Assembly: GCF_002813775.1 (NCBI RefSeq)
Contig: NZ_CP020370.1
Span: 6,163,501-6,227,500 of the forward strand
Direction: 5' to 3'
DNA: 64,000 nt
DNA from: Candidatus Thiodictyon syntrophicum
GTDB lineage: Bacteria; Pseudomonadota; Gammaproteobacteria; Chromatiales; Chromatiaceae
The translations under genes were made by a program, and so were the position numbers. This document shows, in pieces, positions 17,202 through 25,557 of this stretch. Below the pieces are notes generated by a model. It worked only from the letters and a program-made list of their open reading frames with translations, ran no database searches and had not been told where the DNA came from. How positions within the stretch are numbered: the first letter of the stretch is position 1; each line of letters starts with the position of its first letter.

Positions 17202-19097
17202 TCACAGGCCCACGGCGCCACCGTTGCGGCACCAGACCTCGACGGCGAAGAGTATCCACAATAAATACATCGAACGGGGGCTTGTGAACCGGTCTCCCGC
17301 ACAGTCTGCGAGAGTCACCTTCAGGAAGGCCCGGTAGGGATCGGCCGCGATCCACGGCCGCGCAAGCAGTTGCGGCGACTCCAGCACACTAAGCACCTCC
17401 GGCAGCTTCAGCGCCCGCGCGAAAACGATGCCGAAGCTCGCCCCGGTCAGCCGTGCCCTTACCGCCGCCGGGTAAATTTCCTCCATCGCCTGACGCATCA
17501 GGACCCGGTCGACCCGGCCCCGGCGACGGACATAGTCGGGCACCGCCACGGCGAATTCGATGAGACGCCGATCGAGCAGGGGATGCCGCAACTCCAACCC
17601 GCAGCGCACCGCGGTGCGCTCCATCATCTCGTAGAAGTGCATCAGGGTGCCGCCGCGTCCGCGCCTGGCGATCTGCCACTGGGAGGCATCCGGAAAGCGG
17701 TCGGCACAGTCCGCGCAATGCAGCCGCCGTTCAAGCCCGATGTCCCGGACGAAGGCCGGTGACAGGTAGGGCGGCAGCGGCACCACCGGGCGCCGGGATT
17801 CGATCAACCCTCTGAGCCCAGCGGGCGCCAGGCCCCATAGGAGGCTGGCTGTCATCAAGCGGATGGCGTTGCCCAGCCCGGTATCGCCGGTCTCGTACCG
17901 CACTTCGGTCAACAGGTCACGCAGACGTAGCGCCAAGAGCATATGACGGTGGGGCAGCCTGCTCCCGTCCTGCCAAAAATCACCGCCCTCCCCGGTCAGC
18001 AACACGCGCACGCCATCCGCCCGCGCACCCGCGTACAGGGCGGAGGCAGCGATTGCAAAGGGGTAGTCCGGGAGGTCGAGATAGGTGGACGCCTGCGTGG
18101 ACCAGGGACAAGTATCGGAGCCGTCCCAGGGGACGCGACGGGAAATCAACCCCCACCGATCAGCCACCGCGTCGATGTAGGGGCTTTCATCGCATCGCTG
18201 GCCGGGGTAGATCGTCGAGTAGGAGCGCAGCCGGGTCCCAGCCCCCTGGGCATCGAGCAGACCCTGGGCAACACCGGCCACTGCGGACGAGTCGAGGCCA
18301 CCGCTCAGGGCGACACCGATGGGACCGACGCAGCGCAAACGGTCGGCCACCGCCCGGCCGAACAACTCGCCAAACTGCTCCGTATACTCACGCGGGTCGC
18401 GGTAACGGATACGGCGATGCGGGTCGAGTTCCCAGTAAGGCTCGATGCACAGGCGTCCACGATCGACGTGGAGCAGGTGGGCGGGCGGCAGCCTTCGCAC
18501 CGCGGCGTAAAGCGTCTCCGCCAGGCTGGAGAAGCCGAACGCCAGGTACTCGCCAATCATGCCCGGGTTGGGGAGGCGCGGCACCGCCGGGTGCAGCAGG
18601 ACGGATTTCAGGTTGGAGCCGACGACGATGCAGTCATCGGTAGCCGCGTAGTACAGCGGTCGGATACCCGAGGCATCGCGTACGCACACCAGACGGTGCT
18701 CACGCGGGTCCCAGATCACCAGCGCGAAATCGCCGAGCAGGCGGGCGGCGAAGCCCGGGCCAAGGGCGAGATAGGCCGCCAGGGCAAGTTGCGCGTCCGA
18801 ACCCGTAAGCGCGTCCTCGGGGCGGGCGCCCGGCAGTGATCGGGCGAGCCGCTCGCGATCGTCCAAGCGACCATCCATAAAGGCACAAGCCCCCGAGGCC
18901 GAATCGGTAGCGGGCCGCGGGTGGGCAGCATCCTCAGGTGTGGTGTGGCGAGCGGCGAAGCCGATACCGAAGTGGCCGTCCAGGTGGATCGACCGCCTAT
19001 CCGAGCCACGCTCCGACACCGCCCCGAGCAATTCTCCCAAGAGGCCCGGATCTGGCTCCCGGCCGTTGCGATTCAGAACCGCGATCAACCCTGACAC
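17202..19097 (-). CDS. Lasso-peptide cyclase (asparagine-synthetase-like, McjC type)
   Basis: ATP-dependent enzyme that adenylates the ring Asp side chain and closes the macrolactam. The 631-residue protein has an N-terminal glutaminase-like domain starting MSGLIAVLNRNG, with Ser where amidotransferases have the catalytic Cys, as usual for lasso cyclases. The synthetase domain has the PP-loop GVALSGGLDSSAVAG and, further on, LLTGEGGDFWQDG and ELRHPLLDRRLIEFA. The start is a GTG at 19097. The precursor starts 77 bases after its stop, so cyclase-precursor-kinase form one transcription unit. Confidence 0.93.
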   Translation of the reverse strand: MSGLIAVLNRNGREPDPGLLGELLGAVSERGSDRRSIHLDGHFGIGFAARHTTPEDAAHPRPATDSASGACAFMDGRLDDRERLARSLPGARPEDALTGSDAQLALAAYLALGPGFAARLLGDFALVIWDPREHRLVCVRDASGIRPLYYAATDDCIVVGSNLKSVLLHPAVPRLPNPGMIGEYLAFGFSSLAETLYAAVRRLPPAHLLHVDRGRLCIEPYWELDPHRRIRYRDPREYTEQFGELFGRAVADRLRCVGPIGVALSGGLDSSAVAGVAQGLLDAQGAGTRLRSYSTIYPGQRCDESPYIDAVADRWGLISRRVPWDGSDTCPWSTQASTYLDLPDYPFAIAASALYAGARADGVRVLLTGEGGDFWQDGSRLPHRHMLLALRLRDLLTEVRYETGDTGLGNAIRLMTASLLWGLAPAGLRGLIESRRPVVPLPPYLSPAFVRDIGLERRLHCADCADRFPDASQWQIARRGRGGTLMHFYEMMERTAVRCGLELRHPLLDRRLIEFAVAVPDYVRRRGRVDRVLMRQAMEEIYPAAVRARLTGASFGIVFARALKLPEVLSVLESPQLLARPWIAADPYRAFLKVTLADCAGDRFTSPRSMYLLWILFAVEVWCRNGGAVGL

Positions 19098-19163
19098 GGC
19101 CAGGACTCAATCGCTGCTGAAATACAGGCACGCACATGCCCGCCGAGCGTCGGGGCCTGGCGC

Positions 19164-19994
19164 TCAGGTGCCAACCAAGGAGCAGCGGCAGGGCTCACCG
19201 GAGCGGGACCGGCGCATCAGACCCAAGGCCGCCAGTCCGGCCAGGAGCAGCACCAACGGTGCCGGCTCCGGGGTATCACCGAATCGCAGCGAGTTCCTGA
19301 ACTCAAATCCGAGTGGATCCCGCTCCCATATCTGCACACCCGCGATGTCGCTCTTGTCGGACTTGAAGGTAATGGTCCCGTCCACTGCCCTATTCCATTC
19401 GATGGTTGCCCCCAGTTGAGCACCGTTTCGGTCAAAAAAACTGAACCAGGCGGGCCCGCCCAAGAGGTCGCCCTCGTGGACCCCCGCATCCAAGACCTCC
19501 GCACTGAAGGTATTGACATTCTCAGCAAACAGGAAAGAGATAACCCCCTGGTATCGATCGTTGATCATACCCCCGATGCGCGCGACGATGCCCGCGGGCA
19601 AAAACTCGAAGGTGTTGACGTTCTGAAACAAACCGCCATTTACTGGCGGTGACGGCGGCGGCGGCACTACGGGATAGGGCGGGTATTGACCCATCAGTGC
19701 GAGAGTGGTGTTGGGCGTCGGCGACCCGACTGGCTGCTCCCAAGCGACGCCCGTGTTGGGGTCGACGGGGCGGAGCGCCCAGCCTTGTCCGGCGAACAGG
19801 GCCGAGGCCCAGCCCCGAACACTCAGGCCGGTGGTAAGTTCCACAAAGCTATTGTTGAGGTTGGCAAAATTCGCTGGAAATGCGGCAATCGGGAGGGTGG
19901 TTACCGGGTCAAAGGACATCGTGACGGCCGCTGCAGGCGCGGCAGCCAGAAATCCCAAGACCAGGCTGAGGGCGATCACCGATGGGCGGGGCAT
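19164..19994 (-). CDS. PEP-CTERM sorting-domain protein
   Basis: An exported protein of 276 residues. A signal peptide (ALSLVLGFLAAAPAAAV) starts at ATG 19994, which has AGGAG 9 bases ahead. The body is a beta-rich domain of no recognised family, with a Pro-rich patch PPYPVVPPPPSPP. The C-terminus is a PEP-CTERM signal: TPEPAPLVLLLAGLAALG followed by MRRSRS. Such proteins are processed by an exosortase (EpsH/XrtA) at the membrane, usually in exopolysaccharide-producing bacteria. No exosortase gene is in the window. It follows the lasso cluster with its own AT-rich upstream region. Confidence 0.88.
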   Translation of the reverse strand: MPRPSVIALSLVLGFLAAAPAAAVTMSFDPVTTLPIAAFPANFANLNNSFVELTTGLSVRGWASALFAGQGWALRPVDPNTGVAWEQPVGSPTPNTTLALMGQYPPYPVVPPPPSPPVNGGLFQNVNTFEFLPAGIVARIGGMINDRYQGVISFLFAENVNTFSAEVLDAGVHEGDLLGGPAWFSFFDRNGAQLGATIEWNRAVDGTITFKSDKSDIAGVQIWERDPLGFEFRNSLRFGDTPEPAPLVLLLAGLAALGLMRRSRSGEPCRCSLVGT

Positions 19995-20221
19995 GATCCT
20001 GAACTCCTGAAAGACTTGAAACGGCTTCTTGGCGCAGACAACGGCTGCCTGCTTGGGGTATCCCAAGCGATGATCGCAAAACCCGTACCAACTAATGGGC
20101 GACATGGTACATTACTGTATTTTATATTACTTTTAGTTATTGCACAAAGGCCCGGCGGGCCGAGTGTAAAAAAAGCTGACAGCGCCTGACCGAGCCGAGC
20201 CGAGCCGATGGCCCATGCAGT
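19995..20221. promoter_or_regulatory. AT-rich upstream region of the PEP-CTERM gene
   Basis: Between the PEP-CTERM start and the acyltransferase stop, the stretch 20105-20140 is strikingly AT-rich (ATTACTGTATTTTATATTAC). It is the best place for the PEP-CTERM gene promoter, read leftwards. No single -35/-10 pair is certain. Confidence 0.4.
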
Positions 20222-21238
20222 TCAGCCCTCTGGGGTAGAACCGCCGACCGCCGCAACGCTGGCTCCCGCCCGCGGGGCCAGGGAGTCGAGGAGTGCGAGG
20301 ACGCGTGCGTCCGCCAGCGGACCGGAATAGACGCCGCGCAGGCCCTTGGGCCGACGCCGGAAGCGCTTGTAGGGCCATACATACTGCTCCGGACAGATAC
20401 TTACACACTGCGCTATGCCACGATTCAAGGCGGTCGCCGCGACCAAGTCGTCCGCGCTGTCGATGCCGTCCGGCGCTGGAATGCAGTGCATCCGAAACCC
20501 CGCCGCGTCCGGCAGCCGCTCTGCAAACATGAAAATCACCGGTGCGCCGGTGCGCCGCGCAAGCCTGTTGACAAGTAGCATAGTATAAGCAGGGATTCCG
20601 AACAAGGGGGCGAAGACGGCCCCCTTGTCCTCCTTGGGCTCCTGGTCGGGCAACACGCCGACGTAGTCGCCCCGCTCCAGGGCCTGGACCAGGACACGGA
20701 TGCCGCGGGCGGTGATGGGCGCCAATTGCGCGCCGCAGCGCCGCCGCGCGGTCAGGATCAGGTCGTCGAGATAGCGCTGGGGCTTGTAGAAAATCGCCGT
20801 GGGTCCCTGGCGCGCCAGGTGCAGGCCGGCCAGTTCCCAGGCCCCCAGGTGGGGGGACAGGACAATCAGGCCCCGCCCGGGGGGGCGTTGCAGGAATTCG
20901 GCCCCGCGCACCTCCCGCACCAGGGCGTGCACCTGATCGAGCGGGCGCTGCCACAGGTAGCCGATCTCCAGATAGGTCTTGCCGAATTCGACCAGATTGC
21001 GGTCACGCAGCCGGATCAACTCGGGGATCTCCAGGTGCGGAAAACACAAGCGCAGGTTGATCAGGGCGTTGCGCCGTTGGCGGTTGGGCCAGTGGATGAA
21101 GGCCCAGCCGACGACGTGACCCAGGCGGTGGAGCACCGGGAGCGGCAGGCGTGCGACCAGTTGCACCAGGGCGCGCGCGATGCGATTCGTCACCGCGACC
21201 CGCAGGCGCCGCCAACCGCTCAGTTTTTTTTTCGCCAC
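20222..21238 (-). CDS. Lipid A biosynthesis acyltransferase (LpxL/HtrB family)
   Basis: Adds a secondary acyl chain to lipid A precursors at the inner membrane. The 338-residue protein has an N-terminal membrane-associated helix, the acyltransferase motif SPHLGAWELAGLHLA (HX4E), FYKPQRYLDDL, VLPDQEPKEDKGAVFAPLFG and QYVWPYKRFRRRPKG. The start is taken as GTG 21238, with AGGAG 8 bases upstream; no ATG fits. The C-terminus after 'KGLRGVYSGPL' is extended. It starts 132 bases from the divergent rhodanese gene. LpxL, LpxM and LpxP cannot be told apart by reading. Confidence 0.9.
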   Translation of the reverse strand: MAKKKLSGWRRLRVAVTNRIARALVQLVARLPLPVLHRLGHVVGWAFIHWPNRQRRNALINLRLCFPHLEIPELIRLRDRNLVEFGKTYLEIGYLWQRPLDQVHALVREVRGAEFLQRPPGRGLIVLSPHLGAWELAGLHLARQGPTAIFYKPQRYLDDLILTARRRCGAQLAPITARGIRVLVQALERGDYVGVLPDQEPKEDKGAVFAPLFGIPAYTMLLVNRLARRTGAPVIFMFAERLPDAAGFRMHCIPAPDGIDSADDLVAATALNRGIAQCVSICPEQYVWPYKRFRRRPKGLRGVYSGPLADARVLALLDSLAPRAGASVAAVGGSTPEG

Positions 21239-21370
21239 CGGCGCCGCTCCTATTGTTGTTCTTGTCGCGGCCGACGGCCGCGCCCACTTGCTACACTGTC
21301 GGTCCCGCGCCGCGGGCCCCGGGCGCGACCGACGCCGCATGATAACGACCACCAATCGAGGTACCCCCAA

Positions 21371-21799
21371 GTGAGTGACGATCACCCGAGCGCCCTGACC
21401 CCCGATGAGGCCCACCGGATGCTGCAAGAGCAGCCCCAGGCAGTCCTGGTGGACATCCGCTCCTCCATGGAATTTCTGTTCGTGGGCCACCCCAAGGGGG
21501 CGGTACACGTACCTTGGATCGACGAGCCGGACTGGGTCGTCAACCCCCATTTCACGACCGAGATCCGCAAGGTCCTCTTGGGCGGCGCCGTGTGCGAGCC
21601 CGACAGTCCCTGCGCCCCGGTGATCCTGATCTGCCGCAGCGGCAAGCGCTCGCTGGAGGCCGGCCGCGCCCTGCTCAAGGACGGGCTGCGGGCGGTTCAC
21701 CATGTGGACGAGGGCTTCGAGGGCGATCTGGACGAGCACCACCACCGCAGTACCAAGGGCGGCTGGCGCTTCCGCGGGCTGCCCTGGGAGCAGTGCTGA
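21371..21799 (+). CDS. Rhodanese-like sulfurtransferase
   Basis: A single-domain rhodanese of 142 residues, with the persulfide-forming Cys in the loop LICRSGKRSLEAGRAL (CxxGxR type). The rest of the fold is visible: LTPDEAHRMLQ, VLVDIRSSMEFLFVGHPKGAVHVPW and FEGDLDEHHHR near the end. The start is a GTG at 21371. Single-domain rhodaneses hand sulfane sulfur to acceptors. Its position next to the ISC operon is suggestive, but it is on the other strand and separated by a long hairpin. Confidence 0.9.
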   Translation: MSDDHPSALTPDEAHRMLQEQPQAVLVDIRSSMEFLFVGHPKGAVHVPWIDEPDWVVNPHFTTEIRKVLLGGAVCEPDSPCAPVILICRSGKRSLEAGRALLKDGLRAVHHVDEGFEGDLDEHHHRSTKGGWRFRGLPWEQC

Positions 21800-21851
21800 A
21801 ACCCTGACCCGACCGGCGAGCGGTCCTGCTCCCGCACCCGGTCGGGTCGCG

Positions 21852-21901
21852 GGTCCGCACAGCGGACCCTACGGGCTTAAGTAGGGTCCGCTGTGCGGAC
21901 C
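21852..21901. terminator. Perfect 21-bp inverted repeat between rhodanese and iscX (possible bidirectional terminator)
   Basis: Arms 21852-21872 and 21881-21901 are perfect reverse complements around the 8-base loop GGGCTTAA. The arm carries TAGGGTCCGCTGTGCGGACC, a palindrome repeated singly at 31533-31552, 59731-59750 and 62204-62223. It lies between the convergent rhodanese and iscX genes, where a two-way terminator would fit, but T-runs are lacking. Confidence 0.6.
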
Positions 21902-21940
21902 GTGCGCCCGGCCGCCACCACGACCAAGCCCAAGTCAGGC

Positions 21941-22141
21941 CTATTCTCGCTCCTCGATCCAGGCCAGTTGGATGGCCTCCAGCACCTTCTCGCCGCACCG
22001 CTCACGCGCGTCCGCAAAGTCGGCGAGCGACTCGACCCAGGTGCGCAGGTCCACGAAGTTGAGATAGCGCGGGTCGCGGTGCGGGTGCGTCGCCTCCAGG
22101 GCGATGGCGAGTTCCCGGGTATCGGTCCACTTCAGTGCCAT
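21941..22141 (-). CDS. iscX: Fe-S assembly protein IscX
   Basis: A small acidic protein (66 residues) that binds IscS and may act as iron-dependent adaptor or brake in iron-sulfur assembly. The sequence LKWTDTRELAIALEATHP, FVDLRTWVESLADFAD and EKVLEAIQLAWIEERE matches E. coli IscX closely. The ATG at 22141 gives the normal MALKWTD start. It ends the isc operon, 177 bases after fdx, the gap being filled by short repeats. Confidence 0.95.
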   Translation of the reverse strand: MALKWTDTRELAIALEATHPHRDPRYLNFVDLRTWVESLADFADARERCGEKVLEAIQLAWIEERE

Positions 22142-22195
22142 AGGTCTTCTCCTGATTGCCTCCCGACAGGGCCGTTCGTGACTGATGAACATTGA

Positions 22196-22280
22196 ACAGG
22201 ATTTACAGGATAACTCATAAAAAATTGAACGGCCCGTGGGGTCATCCTGTTAATCCTGCAGAATCCTGTTAATCCTGTCT
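22196..22280. repeat. Repeats of the ATCCTGTTAATCCTG type
   Basis: The fdx-iscX gap contains AACAGGATTTACAGGAT and, 40 bases on, two direct copies of ATCCTGTTAATCCTG. Together they form an interrupted inverted repeat. Such units are common dispersed repeats in many genomes. Here they separate iscX from the rest of the operon. Confidence 0.65.
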
Positions 22281-22318
22281 ATTTGCCCACAACCGGCACC
22301 ACGCCGAACACCCGGGCC

Positions 22319-22657
22319 TTAACGCCGCTCCGACACCATGTTAATGGTGTAGCGCGGGATCTCGATCACGAGATCGGCCTCGCCCACCAGGGCCTGGCAA
22401 CTCAAACGCGACTCGGCTTCCAGCCCCCAGGCCCGGTCCAGGAGATCCTCCTCCAGATCATCGGGGGGCGCGAGCGAGTCGCCGCCCGCGCGCAGGATCA
22501 CATGGCAGGTGGTGCAGGCGCAGGAGCGGTCACAGGCATGTTCGATCTCGATCCCGTGGGCCAGCGCGGCGTCACAGATGCTGATCCCGGGCTGCGCCGT
22601 GATCGAGGCGCCCCGGGGGCAGAGGGTTTGATGGGGCAAAAAGGTCAGTTGCGGCAT
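22319..22657 (-). CDS. fdx: ISC-type [2Fe-2S] ferredoxin
   Basis: Electron carrier for iron-sulfur cluster assembly on IscU. The 112-residue adrenodoxin-type ferredoxin has the four ligands in CDRSCACTTCHV (first three) and SRLSCQAL (fourth), with the usual helix DDLEEDLLDRAWGL between them. Its ATG overlaps the hscA stop by one base (TAATG), so translation is coupled to hscA. Confidence 0.96.
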   Translation of the reverse strand: MPQLTFLPHQTLCPRGASITAQPGISICDAALAHGIEIEHACDRSCACTTCHVILRAGGDSLAPPDDLEEDLLDRAWGLEAESRLSCQALVGEADLVIEIPRYTINMVSERR

Positions 22658-24597
22658 TAGATTTCCTTCGCATCGGGGTCGAATTCAGCGAGTCGGCACC
22701 CGGCCATGGCGCCCTGGATGCTGCGGTTCATGCGCCGCTCCACATAGCCGGCGCAGGTGCGCTCCAGGGCCCGGACCGCTTGGCGGATGACGAAGGCGTC
22801 GGGGCGCCCCAGCGTGCCCTGGAGATGGGCCAGGGCCGCGTCCACCCGGGCGCGCTCGTCCGCGGCCAGGAGCGCGTCGCCGTCCCGGGCGAGCGCGGCG
22901 CGCAGGGACTCAGCGACGCGCTCGCCCGCCACCCGCTCTTCGCGCAGGCGCCGCGCCATCTGGTCCTCCTGCGCATGACTGCGGAAATCGCTCAGCATCG
23001 ACTCGATCTGCGCATCGCTCAGGCCATAGGACGGCCTGACCTCCACCCGGGCGGCGACCCCGGTGGTCAACTCGTCGGCACTGACCCGCAGGAGTCCGTC
23101 GGCGTCGATCGCGAAGGTGACGCGGATCCGCGCCGCCCCGGCCACCATGGGCGGAATGCCGCGCAGCTCGAAGCGCGCCAGCGATCGACAGTCGGCCACC
23201 AGGTCGCGCTCGCCCTGGAGCACATGGATCGCCATGGCGGTCTGACCGTCCTTGAAGGTGGTGAAGTCCTGGGCGCGGGCGACCGGGATCGTGGTATTGC
23301 GCGGGATCAGCCGCTCTACCAGCCCGCCCATGGTCTCGATCCCCAGCGAGAGTGGGATCACGTCCAGGAGCAACAGGTCATCGCCCGTGCGATTGCCGAC
23401 CAGCGCCTCGGCCTGCAGCGCGGCACCCAGCGCGACCACCCGGTCCGGGTCGATGTCGCTCAAGGGCTCGCGGCCAAACAGCGCCGCCACCCGCGCCCGC
23501 ACCAACGGCACCCGGGTAGAGCCGCCCACCAGGACCACCGCGTCGACCTGCGCCGCCGTCACCCGGGCGTCGCGCAGCGCCCGGCGGCAGGCGGCGAGCG
23601 AGCGGGCGATCAGGGGCTCGACCAGGGCCTCGAAGGTCGCACGCTCCAGGGTCCCGGCCCAGTGGCGGCCGTCCGGCAGCTCGATCCGCAGGTCCGCGCT
23701 GGGGGCGGTGCTGAGCCGCTCCTTGGCGGCGGCGGCAGTCTGCAGGAGCCGCCGCAGGGTGCGCTGATCCAGTCGGGTGTCCAGTCGGGAGTCCGGCGCC
23801 GGGTCGGCCCCAGGGACCGCATCGTCGCCGATTCCCGCCTGTGCCAGCACCCAGTTGGCCACCGCCCGGTCGAGGTCGTCCCCCCCGAGCGCGGAGTCCC
23901 CCCCCGTCGCCAGGACCTCGAACACCCCGCCCGTCAGGCGCAGGATGGAGATATCGAAGGTACCCCCGCCCAAGTCATAGACCGCGTGGACCCCCGCGGC
24001 CCCCTGGTCCAGGCCATAGGCCAGGGCCGCGGCGGTGGGTTCACTCAAGAGCCGCAAGACCGGCAGCCCGGCCAGGGTCGCGGCGTCCTTGGTGGCCTGA
24101 CGCTGCGCATCATCGAAATAGGCCGGCACCGTGATCACGACCCCGACCAGGGGTCCGCCCAGGCAGTCCTCGGCGCGTTGGGCCAGGGTCTTCAAGATCT
24201 CTGCCGAGACCTCCACCGGGGTCAGGTCGCCGCCCGCCGTATGGATGCACAGGAGCGCCGTGTCGGTCTCGATGAAACGATAGGGCAGCCGCCCACCCAA
24301 TCGCTGCACATCGGCAATACCTCGCCCGATCAGTCGCTTGGCCGAGGCAATGGTGTTGAGCGGGTCATCGCCCGCAGCGTCTCGGGCCGCCTGACCCACA
24401 AGCGGCGGGGCCGTCGCACAGAAGCGGACCACCGAGGGCAGCAAGTGTCGGCCCTGCGCGTCCGGGAGGGTCTGCGCGAGCCCGCTGCGCACCACGGCGA
24501 CCAGCGAATTGGTGGTCCCCAGATCGATGCCCGCGGCCAGCCGGTGCTCATGGGGGGCGGCCGACTGAACGGGTTCAGCAATCTGTAACAGGGGCAT
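22657..24597 (-). CDS. hscA: Fe-S assembly chaperone HscA
   Basis: Specialised Hsp70 that, with HscB, releases clusters from IscU by binding its LPPVK motif. The 646-residue protein has the ATPase blocks [49 protein letters not shown] and [14 protein letters not shown], and a substrate-binding domain with [18 protein letters not shown]. The N-terminal extension [10 protein letters not shown] is typical of HscA rather than DnaK. The order hscB-hscA-fdx is normal. Confidence 0.96.
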   Translation of the reverse strand: MPLLQIAEPVQSAAPHEHRLAAGIDLGTTNSLVAVVRSGLAQTLPDAQGRHLLPSVVRFCATAPPLVGQAARDAAGDDPLNTIASAKRLIGRGIADVQRLGGRLPYRFIETDTALLCIHTAGGDLTPVEVSAEILKTLAQRAEDCLGGPLVGVVITVPAYFDDAQRQATKDAATLAGLPVLRLLSEPTAAALAYGLDQGAAGVHAVYDLGGGTFDISILRLTGGVFEVLATGGDSALGGDDLDRAVANWVLAQAGIGDDAVPGADPAPDSRLDTRLDQRTLRRLLQTAAAAKERLSTAPSADLRIELPDGRHWAGTLERATFEALVEPLIARSLAACRRALRDARVTAAQVDAVVLVGGSTRVPLVRARVAALFGREPLSDIDPDRVVALGAALQAEALVGNRTGDDLLLLDVIPLSLGIETMGGLVERLIPRNTTIPVARAQDFTTFKDGQTAMAIHVLQGERDLVADCRSLARFELRGIPPMVAGAARIRVTFAIDADGLLRVSADELTTGVAARVEVRPSYGLSDAQIESMLSDFRSHAQEDQMARRLREERVAGERVAESLRAALARDGDALLAADERARVDAALAHLQGTLGRPDAFVIRQAVRALERTCAGYVERRMNRSIQGAMAGCRLAEFDPDAKEI

Positions 24598-24720
24598 CGG
24601 GTCTCGGCGGAAGTACGGAAGGGTGGAAGTGCGTTAGTACGTTAGTACGGAAGTACGGTCGCACGGTGGTGCGGGGGTACGCGGTTGGTCTGAGGTTGGA
24701 ACATTGCGCGCTGACGCAGA
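24598..24720. repeat. hscB-hscA spacer with short tandem repeats
   Basis: A 123-base spacer, unusual because hscB and hscA are normally almost touching. It holds imperfect tandem copies of an 8-base unit (GTTAGTAC GTTAGTAC GGAAGTAC, about 24632-24656) and nearby GGTGGTGCGGGGGTACG. Probably a local expansion; no promoter was recognised. Confidence 0.55.
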
Positions 24721-25278
24721 TCAGTAGTGACCTTCGATCGCTGCGTCCAGTTCTTCGGCGTCCCGACGGCACTTGTCGAGGAACTGGAGCTTGCGCACCA
24801 GTTCCCGGGCGGCGTCCAGGCTGGCGGGAGAGGGTGCGGCGAAGAGCCCCGCCAGTTCCTTGTCGAGGGCCACACTCTGCTCCGCCAGGTGGGTCAGCAC
24901 CGTGGCCACTGCCGCACGGGGATTGGGGCTGGTCTGCGCCTCGGCCAGGGTCTCACGCAACTCCATCTGTTCCATCAGGAAGGCCCCGTCCTTGCTGGTC
25001 TCGCTGTCCGTCCCGGGGTCGCCGGTATGCAGCTCCAGCAGGTACTTGGCCCGGGCCAGGGGGTCCTTGAGGGTTCGATAGGCCTCGTTGACCTGGGTCG
25101 AGGCCTCAAGCGACAGACGTTTCTCATCCTCCGCCGCCACGGCGAAACGGTCGGGATGGGTCACCGCCTGGAGGGCACGGTAACGCTCCGCCAGGCGCTT
25201 GGCGTCCACCGTGAAGCCCAGGGGCAGGTCGAACAGCTCGAAATAATTCTTGGAGAAGTCCAGCACGGCAGGATTCAC
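24721..25278 (-). CDS. hscB: Fe-S assembly co-chaperone HscB
   Basis: J-protein partner of HscA that delivers IscU. Residues from NYFELFDLPLGF to about 80 form the J domain with HPD in VTHPDRFAVAA. The C-terminal three-helix IscU-binding domain has FLMEQMELRETLAEAQ and RKLQFLDKCRRDAEELD. No ATG lies at the right place, so GTG 25278 is used (VNPAVLDFSKNYF), with GTG 25266 as alternative. The start abuts the broken iscA, and the deletion that removed most of iscA probably changed this gene's upstream region and start. Confidence 0.93.
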   Translation of the reverse strand: MNPAVLDFSKNYFELFDLPLGFTVDAKRLAERYRALQAVTHPDRFAVAAEDEKRLSLEASTQVNEAYRTLKDPLARAKYLLELHTGDPGTDSETSKDGAFLMEQMELRETLAEAQTSPNPRAAVATVLTHLAEQSVALDKELAGLFAAPSPASLDAARELVRKLQFLDKCRRDAEELDAAIEGHY

Positions 25279-25280
25279 CA

Positions 25281-25406
25281 CAGTACCTAGGCCATACCGG
25301 AACAGCCGGAGGCATGCACCCCCAGACGCACGCCCAACCCCTTGCCCCGGTTGGCGAGGAACCGGGCGACGTAAGCGGCGGCGGCCGGTGTCAGTGAGAT
25401 GGCCAT
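25281..25406 (-). pseudogene. iscA: iscA remnant (nonsense codon plus 3' deletion)
   Basis: The frame from ATG 25406 gives [20 protein letters not shown] and then [19 protein letters not shown], the first third of IscA including its first cluster-ligand Cys (Cys35). It then stops at TAG (25289-25287) where IscA has Tyr in SGCSGMAYVLEF. The two codons after the stop still read Val-Leu, and then the sequence runs into the hscB start. The other two Cys ligands and about 65 residues are gone. This is a nonsense mutation plus deletion, not just an early stop. It sits in the proper iscU-iscA-hscB order. Confidence 0.92.
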
Positions 25407-25557
25407 GGGAGAATCTCCAGGGGTCAGCGATCCGGTGGGCGACAACGCGGTCGGTGGCAACGCCCGTTGGGTGCGATCCTAGGCCCAATGGGCACGCGCT
25501 GGCAACAACCCGTCACTCCAGGCCGCCGAGTCGAGTGCCGCACCAGGCAGCGCCGGC
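25407..25557. other. iscU-iscA spacer
   Basis: A 150-base spacer without a gene. It contains the iscA ribosome site GGAG just before ATG 25406 and an interrupted pair of GGCCCAATGGGCACGC-like palindromes near 25483-25500. Nothing else was recognised. Confidence 0.4.

Noticed and set aside
22780-24588. Long open frame of about 600 codons on the plus strand, opposite hscA
   Set aside because: Antisense shadow caused by high GC; its translation is rich in Arg, Gly, Gln and His with no domain, while the other strand is clearly hscA.
25287-25406. The 39-codon iscA frame as a functional small protein
   Set aside because: It matches IscA residue for residue up to the stop and Val-Leu codons continue after it, which fits a mutated gene better than a genuine mini-protein.
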